DNA of 64,000 nt from Agrocybe praecox (lineage: Eukaryota; Basidiomycota; Agaricomycetes; Agaricales; Agrocybaceae). Of the stretch, positions 22,640-34,527 are shown piece after piece; position 1 is the stretch's first letter; every line of letters starts with the position of its first letter. The stretch lies in the NCBI GenBank assembly GCA_964017145.1, contig OZ024850.1:3507457-3571456 (forward strand), written 5' to 3'. The notes under the pieces were generated by a model. That model had not been told where the DNA came from, did not search any database, and saw only the letters and a list, made by a program, of their open reading frames with translations. The position numbers were made by a program, and so were the translations under genes.

Positions 22640-24495
22640 ACGATGGTTAACAAAGTAACTTATACAAAACAACTTACCCGTACAAAAGTAACTTATTGTA
22701 ACTTATGGCAGGGATAAGTTAATTTGTCGAAGCTAAGTTAGCCAAAGTAACTTACATGTTACTTTTTACAAGTTAATTTTTGTTCAATTTTGTCCGATAC
22801 CATGCTTTCCCGCCTATACCAAGGCTAATAAATAGTTGTTGTGAGGGTAATTCCTTACGCGATATGGATAGGATCGTCGATTACCGCTTGATCAATTGCA
22901 CTTATCTCGGAGGTAATGATGCAGTATATAAGTATATAAGTATGTAGGATCTATAACTAGAACTTGAACACCTTTTAACAGACAGGAAATATTATAAAAT
23001 AAGTCCTATTAAGAGAAACTCGGCAGGCCACTCCAGATCGAGTGCACCTACCAACTATGGGAATGATGTGGCAATGTGACGGACACTATCAAGATAATTT
23101 ATTTAAACACAGAGGGGTGTTTACCTAAGGTACAAAAATATGTTAAATAAATTCATTGGACTATTAGCTATATGTAGGCAAGAGAACTCGATCGTCACGC
23201 AGGAATTAGCTGGAATATGACTTACTTAAAGATCCATCGTTCGCTTTTTAGGTGTGTGGGAATAACTCGTCAGCGTTGATGCGTGCGCATCACAAAGCCG
23301 CTTAGAGCTTTAAGCGAGCGCGACAATGTAACTTGATGTGCCTAAGCTCGCTTGGCCAAGGTAACTTGTGCTGTAAGCGAGTCCGACAATTTAACTTATG
23401 GCTATAAGTAAGCTGACCAATCTAACTTACTAACTTAAGTACACTGTTCTCAGGCTCCTCTACTGGCTAGTATTTACCTACAGGAATTAATGTCCAGTCG
23501 TTGCAGAGCTTGAATATGTGTGCAAGCGACACAGTATCATGGTTCATAAACCTGGCACATATTTATTGATGAACGTAAAGGCAATGAACTTGAAGGGGCG
23601 GCCCTTCTCAGGAGCGAGCGTACAAAGATTACAAGTACAGGTACATATGTAGCGCCCAATAGTGATGAGTAGTCGGCTCGTAAAATGTTACTTATAAATA
23701 GCTCGACAATCTAGCTTATCACCGTACTACAAATTTAATTTACTTATCTGTATGAGTGAGATAGATAATTTAACTTACACTATCCGAATAGTGACAGAGT
23801 AACTTAAGGGATAGTTATACTACAATGCGGTCTGCAGTGTTTCTCGAAGCCCCAATCGATCAAAGGCATATTCTCGACTACCAAAAGTCAAGTTCTCACA
23901 CTCAGTTTATGTATGGGCGGCCGCACAAACTGTACTGCTGATGGGATTAACTTGACATTACACATATGTATAAACCCGTTAAATAATGGATACATCATAT
24001 AAATAGTCAGCGTACCAGAAATCTGTCCAGTAGGTCCTTAATTAATGTTCCATGAAGTCAGCTTACTTGTCTTCCCACGCTGCATATTTCAATAGACAGG
24101 CGCACAAACTGTACCTCTGGGTAGATCCCTTTGAAATTTGATATCACAGCATGAAATATATAGTATACATCGGATAAATTACTAACATGATGATGAAGCA
24201 AGTAGCGGGATGACATGAAACGACATTGTAAGGTGGTATGCCTCGAAATTCCGTTTAGGACTAAAATATCACGGTCCGTCTGCTATAAATACACTTATGT
24301 GACCGTTCCAGTCGAAATGATTGATGTACATCACATATAATGATACAGATTACAAGTTTTAGTTTCAGTGCCAAGTGGTCGACATGTATAAGTCATAAGT
24401 TAAATTGTCGCCCGTGGGAATAAGTTAATCTGTAAGCGAGATTCATCATTTTGGTGAGAATAAGCTAGTAAGTTAATTTGTATAAGTTACTTTAT
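22640..24495. repeat. gene-free tract with dispersed AAGTTA/TAACTT motifs
   Basis: Four dense clusters (22655-22785, 23325-23450, 23680-23815, 24385-24490) contain many copies of (A/T)TAACTTA or its complement TAAGTTA, often next to CGACAAT. Examples are CGACAATTTAACTTAT near 23379 and TAAGTTAAATTGTCG near 24398. Copies occur in both orientations with irregular spacing, so this is not a simple tandem satellite. No gene is visible between the clusters. The function is unknown; it could be a degraded minisatellite or a clustered protein-binding motif. Confidence 0.55.
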
Positions 24496-27484
24496 TCACT
24501 ATCGGTTCAGATGGTTTGTCGAATAAAAGTGCAGCATGAGGGTGATGCGTGCATGAGGCGAAGGCGGTGATCCAACTACGCCTACCCTGAGCCATTCGTA
24601 CCAATTCGCAATGCATGTCTTGTTTCACTCCATCGCGAGTTAAATTTTGACACTCATGGTTGAATTTCTGTAACACGAGAGGTCAAATTAAACCCATGCC
24701 TGATCGCTCTCAAAAAAAAAAAGAATAATTACCTCTGATATACATACCAAATACATACTATTCAAGTAGTTACAACACAATCCTTTTCCAGTTGGCCAAT
24801 TTACTTGGCCTGCGCCTCGTTGACGTGCACTGAAGGAAAAAGGAGGTCAAAGTATATGATATTTAGTCAGTTATTCAACCTATTCAGCATATGCTTAAGC
24901 AGACGATTTCATGATGTTTGGTCTCATGCAGACAAGGAAGTTTCACATAAAATCATTACCGTCACGAAAACATGAAGGGAGAAGCTGATCAACCGTGAAA
25001 ACCGTGGGTGCTAACCCACCAAAAACGCAATAATGTAGGAGTGACAGATACGTAAATTTCACCGAGATTAGGCCACGCCGACGCGGCTACTAGCACGCAG
25101 TCGGGGCCAATCTAAACTGACACCCGAACGTGTCGTACCGACAAATGTGCCAAAATAAAAAGTTTGGTTGGCTCAAATGAGAGTATGAAGGTACAAAGCA
25201 CCGAAAATCGTATATAAATCGGCGAAAAGGAAAGAAAAAAAAAGATAACAGTTGATATAAGTACCGCGTTCGACAAAGCATATATGATATCGGTAGAGAC
25301 GATGTTCTGGTGGGATCGTTGACAATGGTAATGATGATAGTGACGTTGCGAACGGTAATTCAAAGGGACAGGAATGGTAAGAAAGTGTCAAAAAGTGGTT
25401 TGGGAGGGATGGGATATCGTCAATTCTTTATGCTCCAGATGAGCCTTCCTGGGCCCCGTCGTAAGGAGGAATACTGATGAAGTAACAGAAATGTGAATTG
25501 ATGGGTCATCCATCAGTAGAGTACGGTCGCATCGATTGGTCAGACAGCCAAGAGCTTGACTCCCGTAGTCGTTTTATCTTGCTTCAATTCCTGAAATATT
25601 TGATCGTTGGAGCGTGTGTTACTGTGAGAATGATTTTAGGTCAGGAAGAAATGGCAGGGCATAGAGTTTGCTTTCATGAGAGAGAGAGAGAGGAGAGGTG
25701 GTTGGTAGCTTTGTCGACGTTGTTTGCTTGGAAGGCAACGAATAAAGTATGCGCTTTCTTTTCGACCGTGGGCATGAACAATAGGCCTGCAGGAATAGGT
25801 TCCTCCGCTTCAAGGGTCATGCTTCGCACGAGCAGGACGTCGCAGGTGTCGTCGAAAGGGAGTTCGATTGTACTCATGAGAGGAGCTGAGGTGGAGGATG
25901 CTGTTGCAGACTTATTGGAAGAAAACATAATGTGATAATACCTAAGGCGACACAAAGCACGTCAAATGGCAAATTTTGGTCAAGGAACAGCGGAGTACAT
26001 ACTTTGCTATGTGTAAACGATCGAATTCAGTGTGATATAGCCAAAGTTCTAAGAAATGTAAGTCCAAATCTATGCGAAAACGATTTTGATGATGATAGCA
26101 GTGAACGTAGTGGGCAACAAGGAACAAAGAGAGAATCACGGAAATCCCGGGATAATGTGGCAACATTTCAAAGTCCGCCATTATTCCAACAATCGACGCG
26201 AAGCCACCTCACATGCTCTTTTTGCCGGTGCTATATAACCACGCAATAAAGCTTAGGGAACAGACACAAGTGAAATCCACAGATTCAGACGACTCAGATG
26301 CGCACGCAACACGATTCATTCTTTGTGCGTTTCTGTAACGTAGCTAACACCGCTCTGTCACTAGAGATATCTGCGATCCAGGATGGTTCGGCTTGTAGAA
26401 CCTGAGGCCTGAGAACCTAAGGAAGCGCATATAATCAGAGAAGATGGATTATCGAGTGAGCTAGAGAGCGACCCAAGCCGCTTGGTAGAAATAGACATGT
26501 TGGTAATGCGCTGGTGGGCAGAACTGAATCCGTATGTAACGCAGAAGAGAGTGTAGGCGAGGCAGACCGGTCGTGTTCCACCAATTGGGTACTCAACACA
26601 CCTTTTGATTTTACACCTGGGTCCTGTACCTTTCATGCGTCTCCAAAGGACAGGCTCCTCCCTCTATTCCACGGATAATTAACGATCTTCGAAAAAGCTG
26701 ACAATAGCACAATTTAAGCAATATGAAGGATAAAAAGAGCTGAACGAGAGTGCAGAAAGCCCATTCGTACGATTTCGGGCCTTAACCTAATAAATTAAAT
26801 AATTGATTGACATGTTTATTTGTCCGTGCTTACAGTACCTTCCCTACCGGCATCGGGCCATCAGCTGAAAATGAGAAAAACTTGATGCAAGCTCATTAAT
26901 CATTAATCATTCAGTCTGTTTCTCTACCTCCTCAATACGAGATCCATGCGAGATCCGCTCAGACTCAAAATTTGTGATAGCCAGTCACTTCTGCCAAGCT
27001 CCGTTTGTCGACTTCTATACTTATTTGATTTATTTACAAGATGTCCTTTGCGCCTTTATTACTCAGTGTTCTTCCGCCCCACTACTCTCGCTGCCTACTA
27101 TGTATGTTTTCTTCTCGTCTAAGTCAGCCAAAATCCCTTGTTCACCGCTATGACTCCAGCGTTACATGATTTCGGTACCGAACTCGCGGCTCAAGGTGAA
27201 TTAACAGAACTCGAAATTCGTGAGGCCATCTTTGCAAATTGTTACTCGTAGTATTTTTATTCAGCTGCAGTATTGGTTCTCCTCAAAGGATGGGCGACGT
27301 CGCATGCTATAATGCACACGGCTACTGATGGAAGTCCACTCTCCGTTGCTACAGCAGGGCTCAAATGCAGCTGCGCGGTCTGAAACTTGTTATTTCTAGT
27401 CCTGCTAGTTACACAGACAAGTTGAAATACATTTTAAGCTGCTTCTCTCTCTACGAACGATCGTCGTATCTAAATAGGCAAGAG
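24496..27484. other. intergenic, only weak ORFs
   Basis: No recognised domain appears here. The best candidate is on the minus strand at 25931-25619, starting MFSSNKSATASSTSAPLMS. It stays open for about 85 codons, but its continuation changes frame at a GA microsatellite (25677-25696). A TATA-like TATATAACC lies near 26231. A plus-strand fragment at 27150-27251 (MTPALHDFGTELAAQGELTELEIREAI..., stop) might be a first-exon remnant of a DUF6533-type gene, since such genes begin with similar short helices. Neither is annotated as a gene. Confidence 0.35.
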
Positions 27485-29189
27485 TCAACATAGTTGCTCT
27501 TGCATATAAGTATTGTCCGTATTGTCCGTATTTACTATGGGTAAAGCAAAACGTATAGTGGATGCTTCATCTCGACTGCCCGACCCTTCAAGCTGGTTCT
27601 TCCCAGATTCGCGAAGATTTAGTATCATCCTAGACATAATTATGCCACTCATAATAACGGACACGGCTCCCATTGCGGTGATAATGTAACTGCCCTGAAG
27701 CACCAGTTAGTATCCGGCCAATACAGACAGATTCTTCATTTCTTTATAGAGACTCACGGGATTTTTGGCCAATAGAATGACACATACTACATATGCTAAT
27801 GCAATGCTGGAGCATTGTATCAGTCAAACAACTTGGCAAGAATTAGTGACACACGTACATCAAGTAATAAATGATCGAGTCTCGAACGATGATTTGAATA
27901 AAAAGGATACCTGCTCTGCCAAACATTTGTTCCGACATAAATGTCTGGTACCCAGGATAGATGATTAAACCACATAAGATGGTCTCAAACGTAAGCAAAG
28001 GAATCCAAATCGCGTTGGCTTCTTCCGGTAAACTGGGGAATGTACATGTAGTACCTCCGGGTATACTCATTGGAATGGCTCCGCGATAAATTTCAGACTT
28101 CATAAACATGGATATGTCCATATAATACTCACATTTTAGGATGGACAGATTGCTTCCAGCTGCGTATGCAGTTACTGCAGTATTGGCTAGCGACAACACA
28201 AACATAAGTCCGAGAATGATCCGGTTACTTGAGTAGAGTGCGTAAACACGTATTTGTAAGACGGCTGCGAGATAAATTCAAGTTGGTGAAGGGGCACAGT
28301 AAGAAAGCGTAGAGATGACCTTGAGAAAGAAATGACACAAAAATTATCGATATTGTCTCAAAACGCACGAACACTGTACCTATAAATTTATGAATATGAC
28401 TCAATATGACACGACGTAATACGGAACATACATCTGTAAAGTAAGGACAAACGATTAGATCTGTCGTTAAAAGAGAGATACATAATCCTACAGCTAGGTA
28501 GGATTTATGTTGATTAGATTTGATTGCTAAATTTTATTTTATGCTCATACCTCCGATGTAACATGTGGGATAAAAGCTCCTTGAAATTTGTGAACAACCC
28601 GAAACAGACAGTGCTTGAATTAGACGGATCCTACCGTACAGAATAAATCTTTAAGGAATCATAAAACAGTTTACTCGTGAGTAAAAATAGTCAATATCGA
28701 ATGAGTACGTTACTCACATAGACATTCCTGGGATATATACTCGAAGCTTTCGAGAGAGTCAACATACGCATATGCGGAATGATGTCATAGCTCACAGAGA
28801 AGAAGCAAACATTGATCATGGAGAGTTTACTTCTCTGATGAAGGGTTTATAAATTTATGATTCCTATTCGCTCAGGCGGCTAGACTTGCCCACACCAAAT
28901 CGACCTTCACGTGATGGCCCACATAAGATTCTAAAATGCAGGACTAGGAGTGACATACCTCGCGTCCAAAATTGAGGGCTAAAGGCCATCTACTAGTGAG
29001 AATATATACTGCTTTTCAAATATGTAATAAAAACCGTATTCATATGTTGTGATTGTAACCATGATCACTACGGAGGACAACACAGGTAAGGATACATTCC
29101 ACAATCTGAGACTGAATGGACTTACATCTGACATATCGATCGGACTGGACGTCTTGAAAAGTACGGATTTCATGTTCGCTTACATTCAT
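27485..29189 (-). CDS. DUF6533-domain membrane protein, paralogue 1
   Basis: This is a multi-exon gene for a predicted polytopic membrane protein of the basidiomycete-specific DUF6533 group, whose function is unknown. The first exon starts MNVSEHEIRTF (ATG 29189) and ends before GTAAGTCC. Exon 2 has VIMVTITTYEYGFYYIFEKQYIF, equivalent to the DYLLTFDxEV segment of the domain. Later exons encode RAYALYS-like, TAVTAYAAGS, ANAIWIPLLTFETILCGLI and GSYIITAMGAVSVIMSGII hydrophobic segments. The last exon ends RMILNLRESGK...QLC at 27485. An in-frame ATG at 29270 also exists, but a TATATAAC element at about 29284 favours 29189, as does comparison with the neighbouring paralogue. Exon borders in the middle are approximate. 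Confidence 0.7.
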
Positions 29190-30123
29190 TGAGGCAAGGA
29201 GAGATTGGCGGTGGGTGTGGTTGTGGTGGGAGGAGGGGGGCTGTAGAGGAATTGTTTCGTTGTGGGGCATCCCGAGACAGGTTATATACCCAGTCGATAT
29301 TTTTGGTCAGTCGATCAGGGGTATTGATAATATATTCCCATGTATTTATAACATGACTGTTCTATGATACATAGTCCTGGTAGAAGTCCTTTTGAACTAA
29401 TAACTTTTTTGATTGCTATAGAGGCGTTTAATGCGAGCGGTACATGATAACACCCACTGCCTCGAGCTACGCACTCATATGTAACCGAAGAAAAACCTGA
29501 TAGGGACATCTGCAGACTGTTGGATCATACTCTTCATCGACATCAATATACGCTGTTGATTACACCTACATCTATCAGCCAAATACGCATAAGTGACGTA
29601 TATAAATGCAGATCCAAGTATGGGCGTGTCAGCGCGCAGCACATAGCAGGTATGTTTGTATCAATGCAAACCAAATAGACAATGACCCGTTTCTGACGAT
29701 ATCGACATCTTGAGGGAATACGAACCGTGAAAGGAATTTTTTCTCCAGACAGTGGATGCAGAGAGAATTGAATGACTTTTAAATTGTTTGAGGAGAAAAC
29801 GCTGCGTATGGATAACTGGGATATGTCTATATGACGCAAGCAGGCTATGTATCAATTTGTTGCGGTAACGCGACGCGGATGGCAGAATACATCATGTGTC
29901 TTCTCGTAACCCCTCCTCCATCTCAGCTTCCAAATTAAAATGCTCTGGAAGACTCTAATTAGTCACATAGGGAACTATAGGATCATAATGAGGGAAAGTA
30001 TCACACTGACTTGTTGCTACTTATAAATAGAAAATGTTTAAAAATAGACTGTGTTGCCTAGGACCGTCCCTGCGAGCATATAATCGACGGGTGTATGAAA
30101 ATATTCTCCAGATTTGCTCACGT
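29190..30123. other. spacer between DUF6533 paralogues
   Basis: The sequence contains the presumed promoter of paralogue 1 (GGGTATATAACCTG on the minus strand near 29284). Otherwise I see only short, overlapping frames on the minus strand at 29315-29855 with no domain content. Confidence 0.4.
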
Positions 30124-31836
30124 TTAAGAAAAGCGAATTGCGGATACTGAAACTCCATCGTTTAATATACTAGCGGGGTGCTTTCTCCCAGCTTCCCGTA
30201 GGTTGAGTATCATCCTCGTTCCAATGACACCGCTCATCAGCGTAGATACACTCCCCATCGCGTTTATGATGTAGCTATCCTTTTATTTCAAGAAAAATTG
30301 GTTAATTATGTCTGCAAGAAATAAAAGCATAAGTGTACTCACGGGGTTCTTGGCCAACACAATTACGCACGCTACATATACAAATGCGATGCTAAGTCAC
30401 TTTCTTAGATGGTGTCTTGAGTTCGTGAGATTATGGGTGCTACGTACACAAGATAATAGATAATTGAATCGCGCACTATGATCTCAATCAGAAGGATCCC
30501 CTGACTCCCGAAAAATCGTTCGGCAAGGTAAGTCTGGTAGCCTGGATAAATTACAAAAGCGCATAAAATGGTTTCGAATACCAGTGAAGGAATCCAAAGC
30601 GCATTGGCACTTTTGGTTATCCCACGTGGAACTGTACAGGACGGACCAGCTATAGTCAGCCGGATGGCTCCATGAACAATTTCAGAAGACTGAATTAGGA
30701 AAGGTATACTTCTTTTAACTCACATTCCATTTGAGACATACTTATTCCTGCTGCGCATGCCGTAGATATGGTAGTGACCATGTACAGCGAGAATAAAGTG
30801 CCGAGAATCATCTTTTTACGTGCATAGAGTGCGTATATTCGAATTTGCAGGATTGCTAAGATGTAAAGCGTGAGAGATGCATCAGTATCAAGTGAGAACC
30901 AGGAGGACGGGATGGCTCTAACCTTGACAAATAAATGAGGAAAGAAATATTGAAATAATTTCAAACCGGACCAAAGCCATGCCTGTAAATGTCGGTGAGC
31001 GCTATACAATATGAAAGGGACGTAATAATAAATACAAACATCTGTTAAGTAAAGGTTACGGTGGTTTATCGTCATTCCATGATCAAAAACGTAAAATATC
31101 TACATCTATTTTCCAGAGAAATAATCAGCATGATATCAAAAAGACACCGGGATTGGGAGTGTGCTTCTAAACGTACTTCTCCCGTAATTTCTGTGCTAAA
31201 TGCTCCTGGATATCTGTCAATCGAGTAGATAAAGTTGATGGATATGCCGTACCATACATAGTAAATCTGTAAACAAAGCGCATTAAATATGATTTGTGGG
31301 ACGTGCATGTAACTGAAAAGCTCACATAACCATGCTTGTAATATACAGTCGAAGCTGTGGCTGCTAATCAGCGACCATTACCTCAAAAATCATGGTGAAT
31401 ATTACCGAGAAGAAACAAAGTTGAACGAGAGACAACCTGCTTTTCTGCACAGAAGTTAGGGTGATTAATCACACGTTGTGTGTTCATCGTTTGTATGAGC
31501 TCAAAACACCTACCCACATCAAGTCGATCTGTGCTCGTTGCGTATATAAACATTGGATGTTGTAAATACTAAGCATAGTATCAATTCAACACACCTCGCG
31601 GCCGAAGGTAATCACTGGATGAGGTAAAGTGAGACTGTACAATGAGAATGGATATTTGGAAAAGATAGAATGGACTTACTCTGATCGTACGCTGTAATTG
31701 TTGTCATGACCACTGGACAAGATCGTTGAATCATATAAGTAAGCGTGTACGATGCTCAAGTAAGGGGAATTAGCATACATCTGACGTACCGCACGTATTG
31801 GAGTTCCACCAAACCTTCAATTATTCCTTGATTCAT
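30124..31836 (-). CDS. DUF6533-domain membrane protein, paralogue 2
   Basis: This is a tandem relative of the gene at 27485-29189, with the same exon order and strand. ATG 31836 gives MNQGIIEGLVELQYVRYV, which aligns with the N-terminus of paralogue 1. Downstream segments include ILQIRIYALYARKKMILGTLFSLYM (a conserved DUF6533-protein segment) and the TM exon DSYIINAMGSVSTLMSGVIGTRMILNLREAGRK. The frame ends with AIRFS and TAA at 30124. A TATATAG element near 31917 lies about 80 bp upstream of this ATG, so the earlier in-frame ATG at 31956 is probably not used. Middle exon boundaries are not fully resolved, and undetected lesions are possible. Confidence 0.65.
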
Positions 31837-33273
31837 ACCGAGCTTGAGAAAGGGGCGAGTGGTTGAGGAAGAGGGGAGAGTTGGAACCAGTACTAAGCGG
31901 CAAAGAAAACACCAGTTATATAGACGGTAGTTATTTCTGGACACCGGATCAAGCATAGCAGTTAATTTCTATGTTAGAATTTACGTGCTTGACCAGTGTA
32001 CTCCGCAACCCGTGTCGATCGCGGTTTGGTAAAGTTAAAGATAGTTCATAGGTTTGTCACAACGGGGACCAGAATCTGCGCCTTAAATCACTAGTAGGTG
32101 GCCTCGTATTCAAAATAATCAGTGAGAGATAGCGCTGGAGAGAGAATGGAAGCTTATCTAATAATCTATTCAACTTGGTGGCTCAAGTCGCAGTGTTATT
32201 GAATGAACATCGAAACTTAACTCGGTGCAAACAAGAGCCCGGAAAGTGGATCAAACAACATTAGGGATGTAGTGAAACCTATGTATACAAAGTATGTATA
32301 GGACCAGGTAATGATTAATCATACTGCATGAAGGTGCAAAACCTTTTTTTATCGTGTACGTTGCCGGATACGAAGCCGCCGCGGGTACGATTTCTATATT
32401 CTTTTGTTCATTAGCCGTGTAAGGCGGTCACACACGGGACTGGAGTTTTTTCTTGTTGCAACGGGGTAATCAGTGCGAGGTTGCTCTCGGGTTACACTGG
32501 AAGTCTTTGGTGTTTGGATTGTACTACATCATGATATCAAAAAAATGCTACTCTGGATACAGAATTGCTCGCCGGTGCCCTCCATGTTGCACGAGCTAAC
32601 AGTCCTGAGGAACGGATTAGCCCTTTCAAGGTGTGCAGGCGCCCAGAGACCAGTGGGCGCCCAATTCGTGAAGTCTAATTTCGTTGCTAAGTCCAACCTC
32701 CGGTCAGACAGCTCAGCTACGCACCCAAGACGTTTAGAAAGTAAGATAAGTTTGGGAATTTTTATTTATGGCGCGGTACTCTGATGAGTATAGACTTTAT
32801 CGCGGAGGTTGCTAAGAATTAGGATGTGGGACGATTCAACAGGTTCCGTGCTACGTAAAATGCGGATTGAAGAATATCATGCGTTTGTAATAAAGTAAAT
32901 TAAGTATGTGTAAGCGGGGTATATATAAAGTGCGCTGTTTCCAGAAATAAGGAAATATTAATTTAGAGCCTGCAAATAGGAAGAAAGCAGAATAGGCGCG
33001 ACGTACGTGGGTATTGTCAATCATGACCAAGACATTTCTTTTGAGTTTAGCCATGGATAAACGAATTTCCTTCATACCATGTTGTCGCCATAGATATTAA
33101 CGCTCTAGAGATTTACGCGGGAGCAAGACCATGAAATAGAATTAAAGGACGCGATACATGCGTAGGGTTTAGGTAGCGTAGTGTATACCCGAGCGAAGAC
33201 AGACATAGGATGTAACAAATAGACAAAAAAAGACGATCAATATTATTGTCCAACTAACGAACAGTGATCGAAA
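31837..33273. other. intergenic, no gene recognised
   Basis: This holds the promoter side of DUF6533 paralogue 2 and the 3' side of the MPDU1-like gene. A plus-strand open frame at 32473-32784 has no domain, no clear start context and no related sequence in the window. I treat it as chance. Confidence 0.4.
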
Positions 33274-34355
33274 TCAATCCACCTTCCGGGCCCATTTCCT
33301 TCCTCCTGCAGACGAGGGCGTACGCGGTGGTGGTGTGGATACGCGATGCGTAGCGGGTGTGATTGGGCTCGTAGCAGTTGCGCGCATGGCGGTGGGTTGG
33401 TGGATCTGGGATGCATCCCATGCAGTGGGGTGGCTTGAAGCGACTTGGGCGTAGGATGACGAGGATTTTTCGGTGGAGGCACCGTTACCCTGCTCGGCGG
33501 CGGCGTGCTTGTCATCCCAGTACATCCACAGTTGGGCACCGAGGACGATGTTGAGCATGAGGGCGAGTGCGAAGCCGGCGGAGACGAGGAGGTCGTTGAC
33601 TTCCGTCGCGGTTGTGAAGAGACGGGCTAGGCAGCCGGCAATTTGGCTGATGACTGCGAATGCAGAGAGCTGGCCCGTGGATTGAGAACGATGGTTCTGC
33701 CTGATCTGAGGGAGTTTCGAGAATAAGGAAAGAGGGAGGGTGGTCATTTGGAGTAAGGAGAGCATTTCGGTGGGAACCGTGTATAGAGCAAATGAGGAGC
33801 CTATGGCAGCTGCGGTTGTGAGCAGGAGTTTTTGGTTCTTGTCACTCGCCTTGGTCAGTCGGGAGGGCGCATAGTTGATTATAAGGAGAGTGATGAGGAC
33901 ATTTTGGAGAGTCAGGAATAGGTTCTCGCCGTATGTGGAGAATGGGAATTGGTGCCGGAATGAATACGCGAGTGTAATTGCGTACGAGAGCGTTTCGAGG
34001 ATGTACGCAGGTAATGAAAGGCCTCGCGCTGACCGCGCGTTAACGACTGAAAATATTGTTCGTTAGTTATGTTTTCTGTGTGATCAGAGTAAGAAACTTA
34101 CTCAGTAGGATTTGTGGTACCTTCATAATCGAGCCTCCGACCACAATTCCAATCCCAAGACCCTTCGAGAGGGAATATTTGAGGCATTTCACGTCTGTAA
34201 TGTCAAGATTTTCGACGAGTGACGTGTAGCATTCCTAGAAATCGGACGTTAGCCACCCAAGGAAAGGATTATAGCTGAAGGTGAGTTACCTCTCCCACTA
34301 TCGAAATACCAAGGTCCTTAATAAACCACGGGAAATTTCTTGTAATGCTGGTCAT
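33274..34355 (-). CDS. MPDU1-like PQ-loop protein (mannose-P-dolichol utilisation)
   Basis: This is an endoplasmic-reticulum membrane protein of the MPDU1/Lec35 family. In animals it is needed to use dolichol-phosphate-mannose and -glucose in glycan assembly; the same role is inferred here. ATG 34355 starts MTSITRNFPWFIKDLGISIVG. An intron follows (GTAACT...TTCTAG), then ECYTSLVENLDI and KCLKYSLSKGLGIGIVVGGSIMKVPQILL, the first PQ loop. After a second intron come NARSARGLSLPAYILE and NVLITLLIINY. The second PQ loop is SKLPQIRQNHRSQSTGQLS, followed by NDLLVSAGFALALMLNIVLGAQLWMYW. The tail is Ala/Ser/Pro-rich and ends at 33274. Length (about 300 residues) and motif order fit the family. It is transcribed divergently from the PRP1 gene. 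Confidence 0.88.
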
Positions 34356-34527
34356 GGTCGCGATGATGAAAGGCAGGATTTGGGGTTTCGGGATTGCGTC
34401 AGTCACATTTACCAGTGAGTCACGTACGTGACACAACGTATGTTTGAGTCACCAAGTTGACCTACTCTTTGTCATTGACCAGGACATTGACCATACCTCT
34501 GTCTTCGTACACGACCAGTACGCAGCC
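34356..34527. promoter_or_regulatory. short bidirectional promoter region
   Basis: Only 172 bp separate the start codons of the MPDU1-like gene (minus) and PRP1 (plus), so the two core promoters must overlap. The stretch contains two closely spaced GTCACxxxTTTACCAGTGAGTCACGTACGTGAC-like elements around 34399-34433, including a CACGTACGTGAC palindrome-like core at 34422-34433. That core could bind a bZIP or bHLH factor; this is inference only. Confidence 0.5.

Noticed and set aside
25619..25955. Minus-strand ORF starting MFSSNKSATASS
   Set aside because: Its frame ends near a GA microsatellite, it has no domain and no related sequence; kept only as a note in the intergenic entry.
30124..31956. 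Start of DUF6533 paralogue 2 at the ATG 31956
   Set aside because: A TATATAG element lies downstream of that ATG, and comparison with paralogue 1 supports the ATG at 31836.
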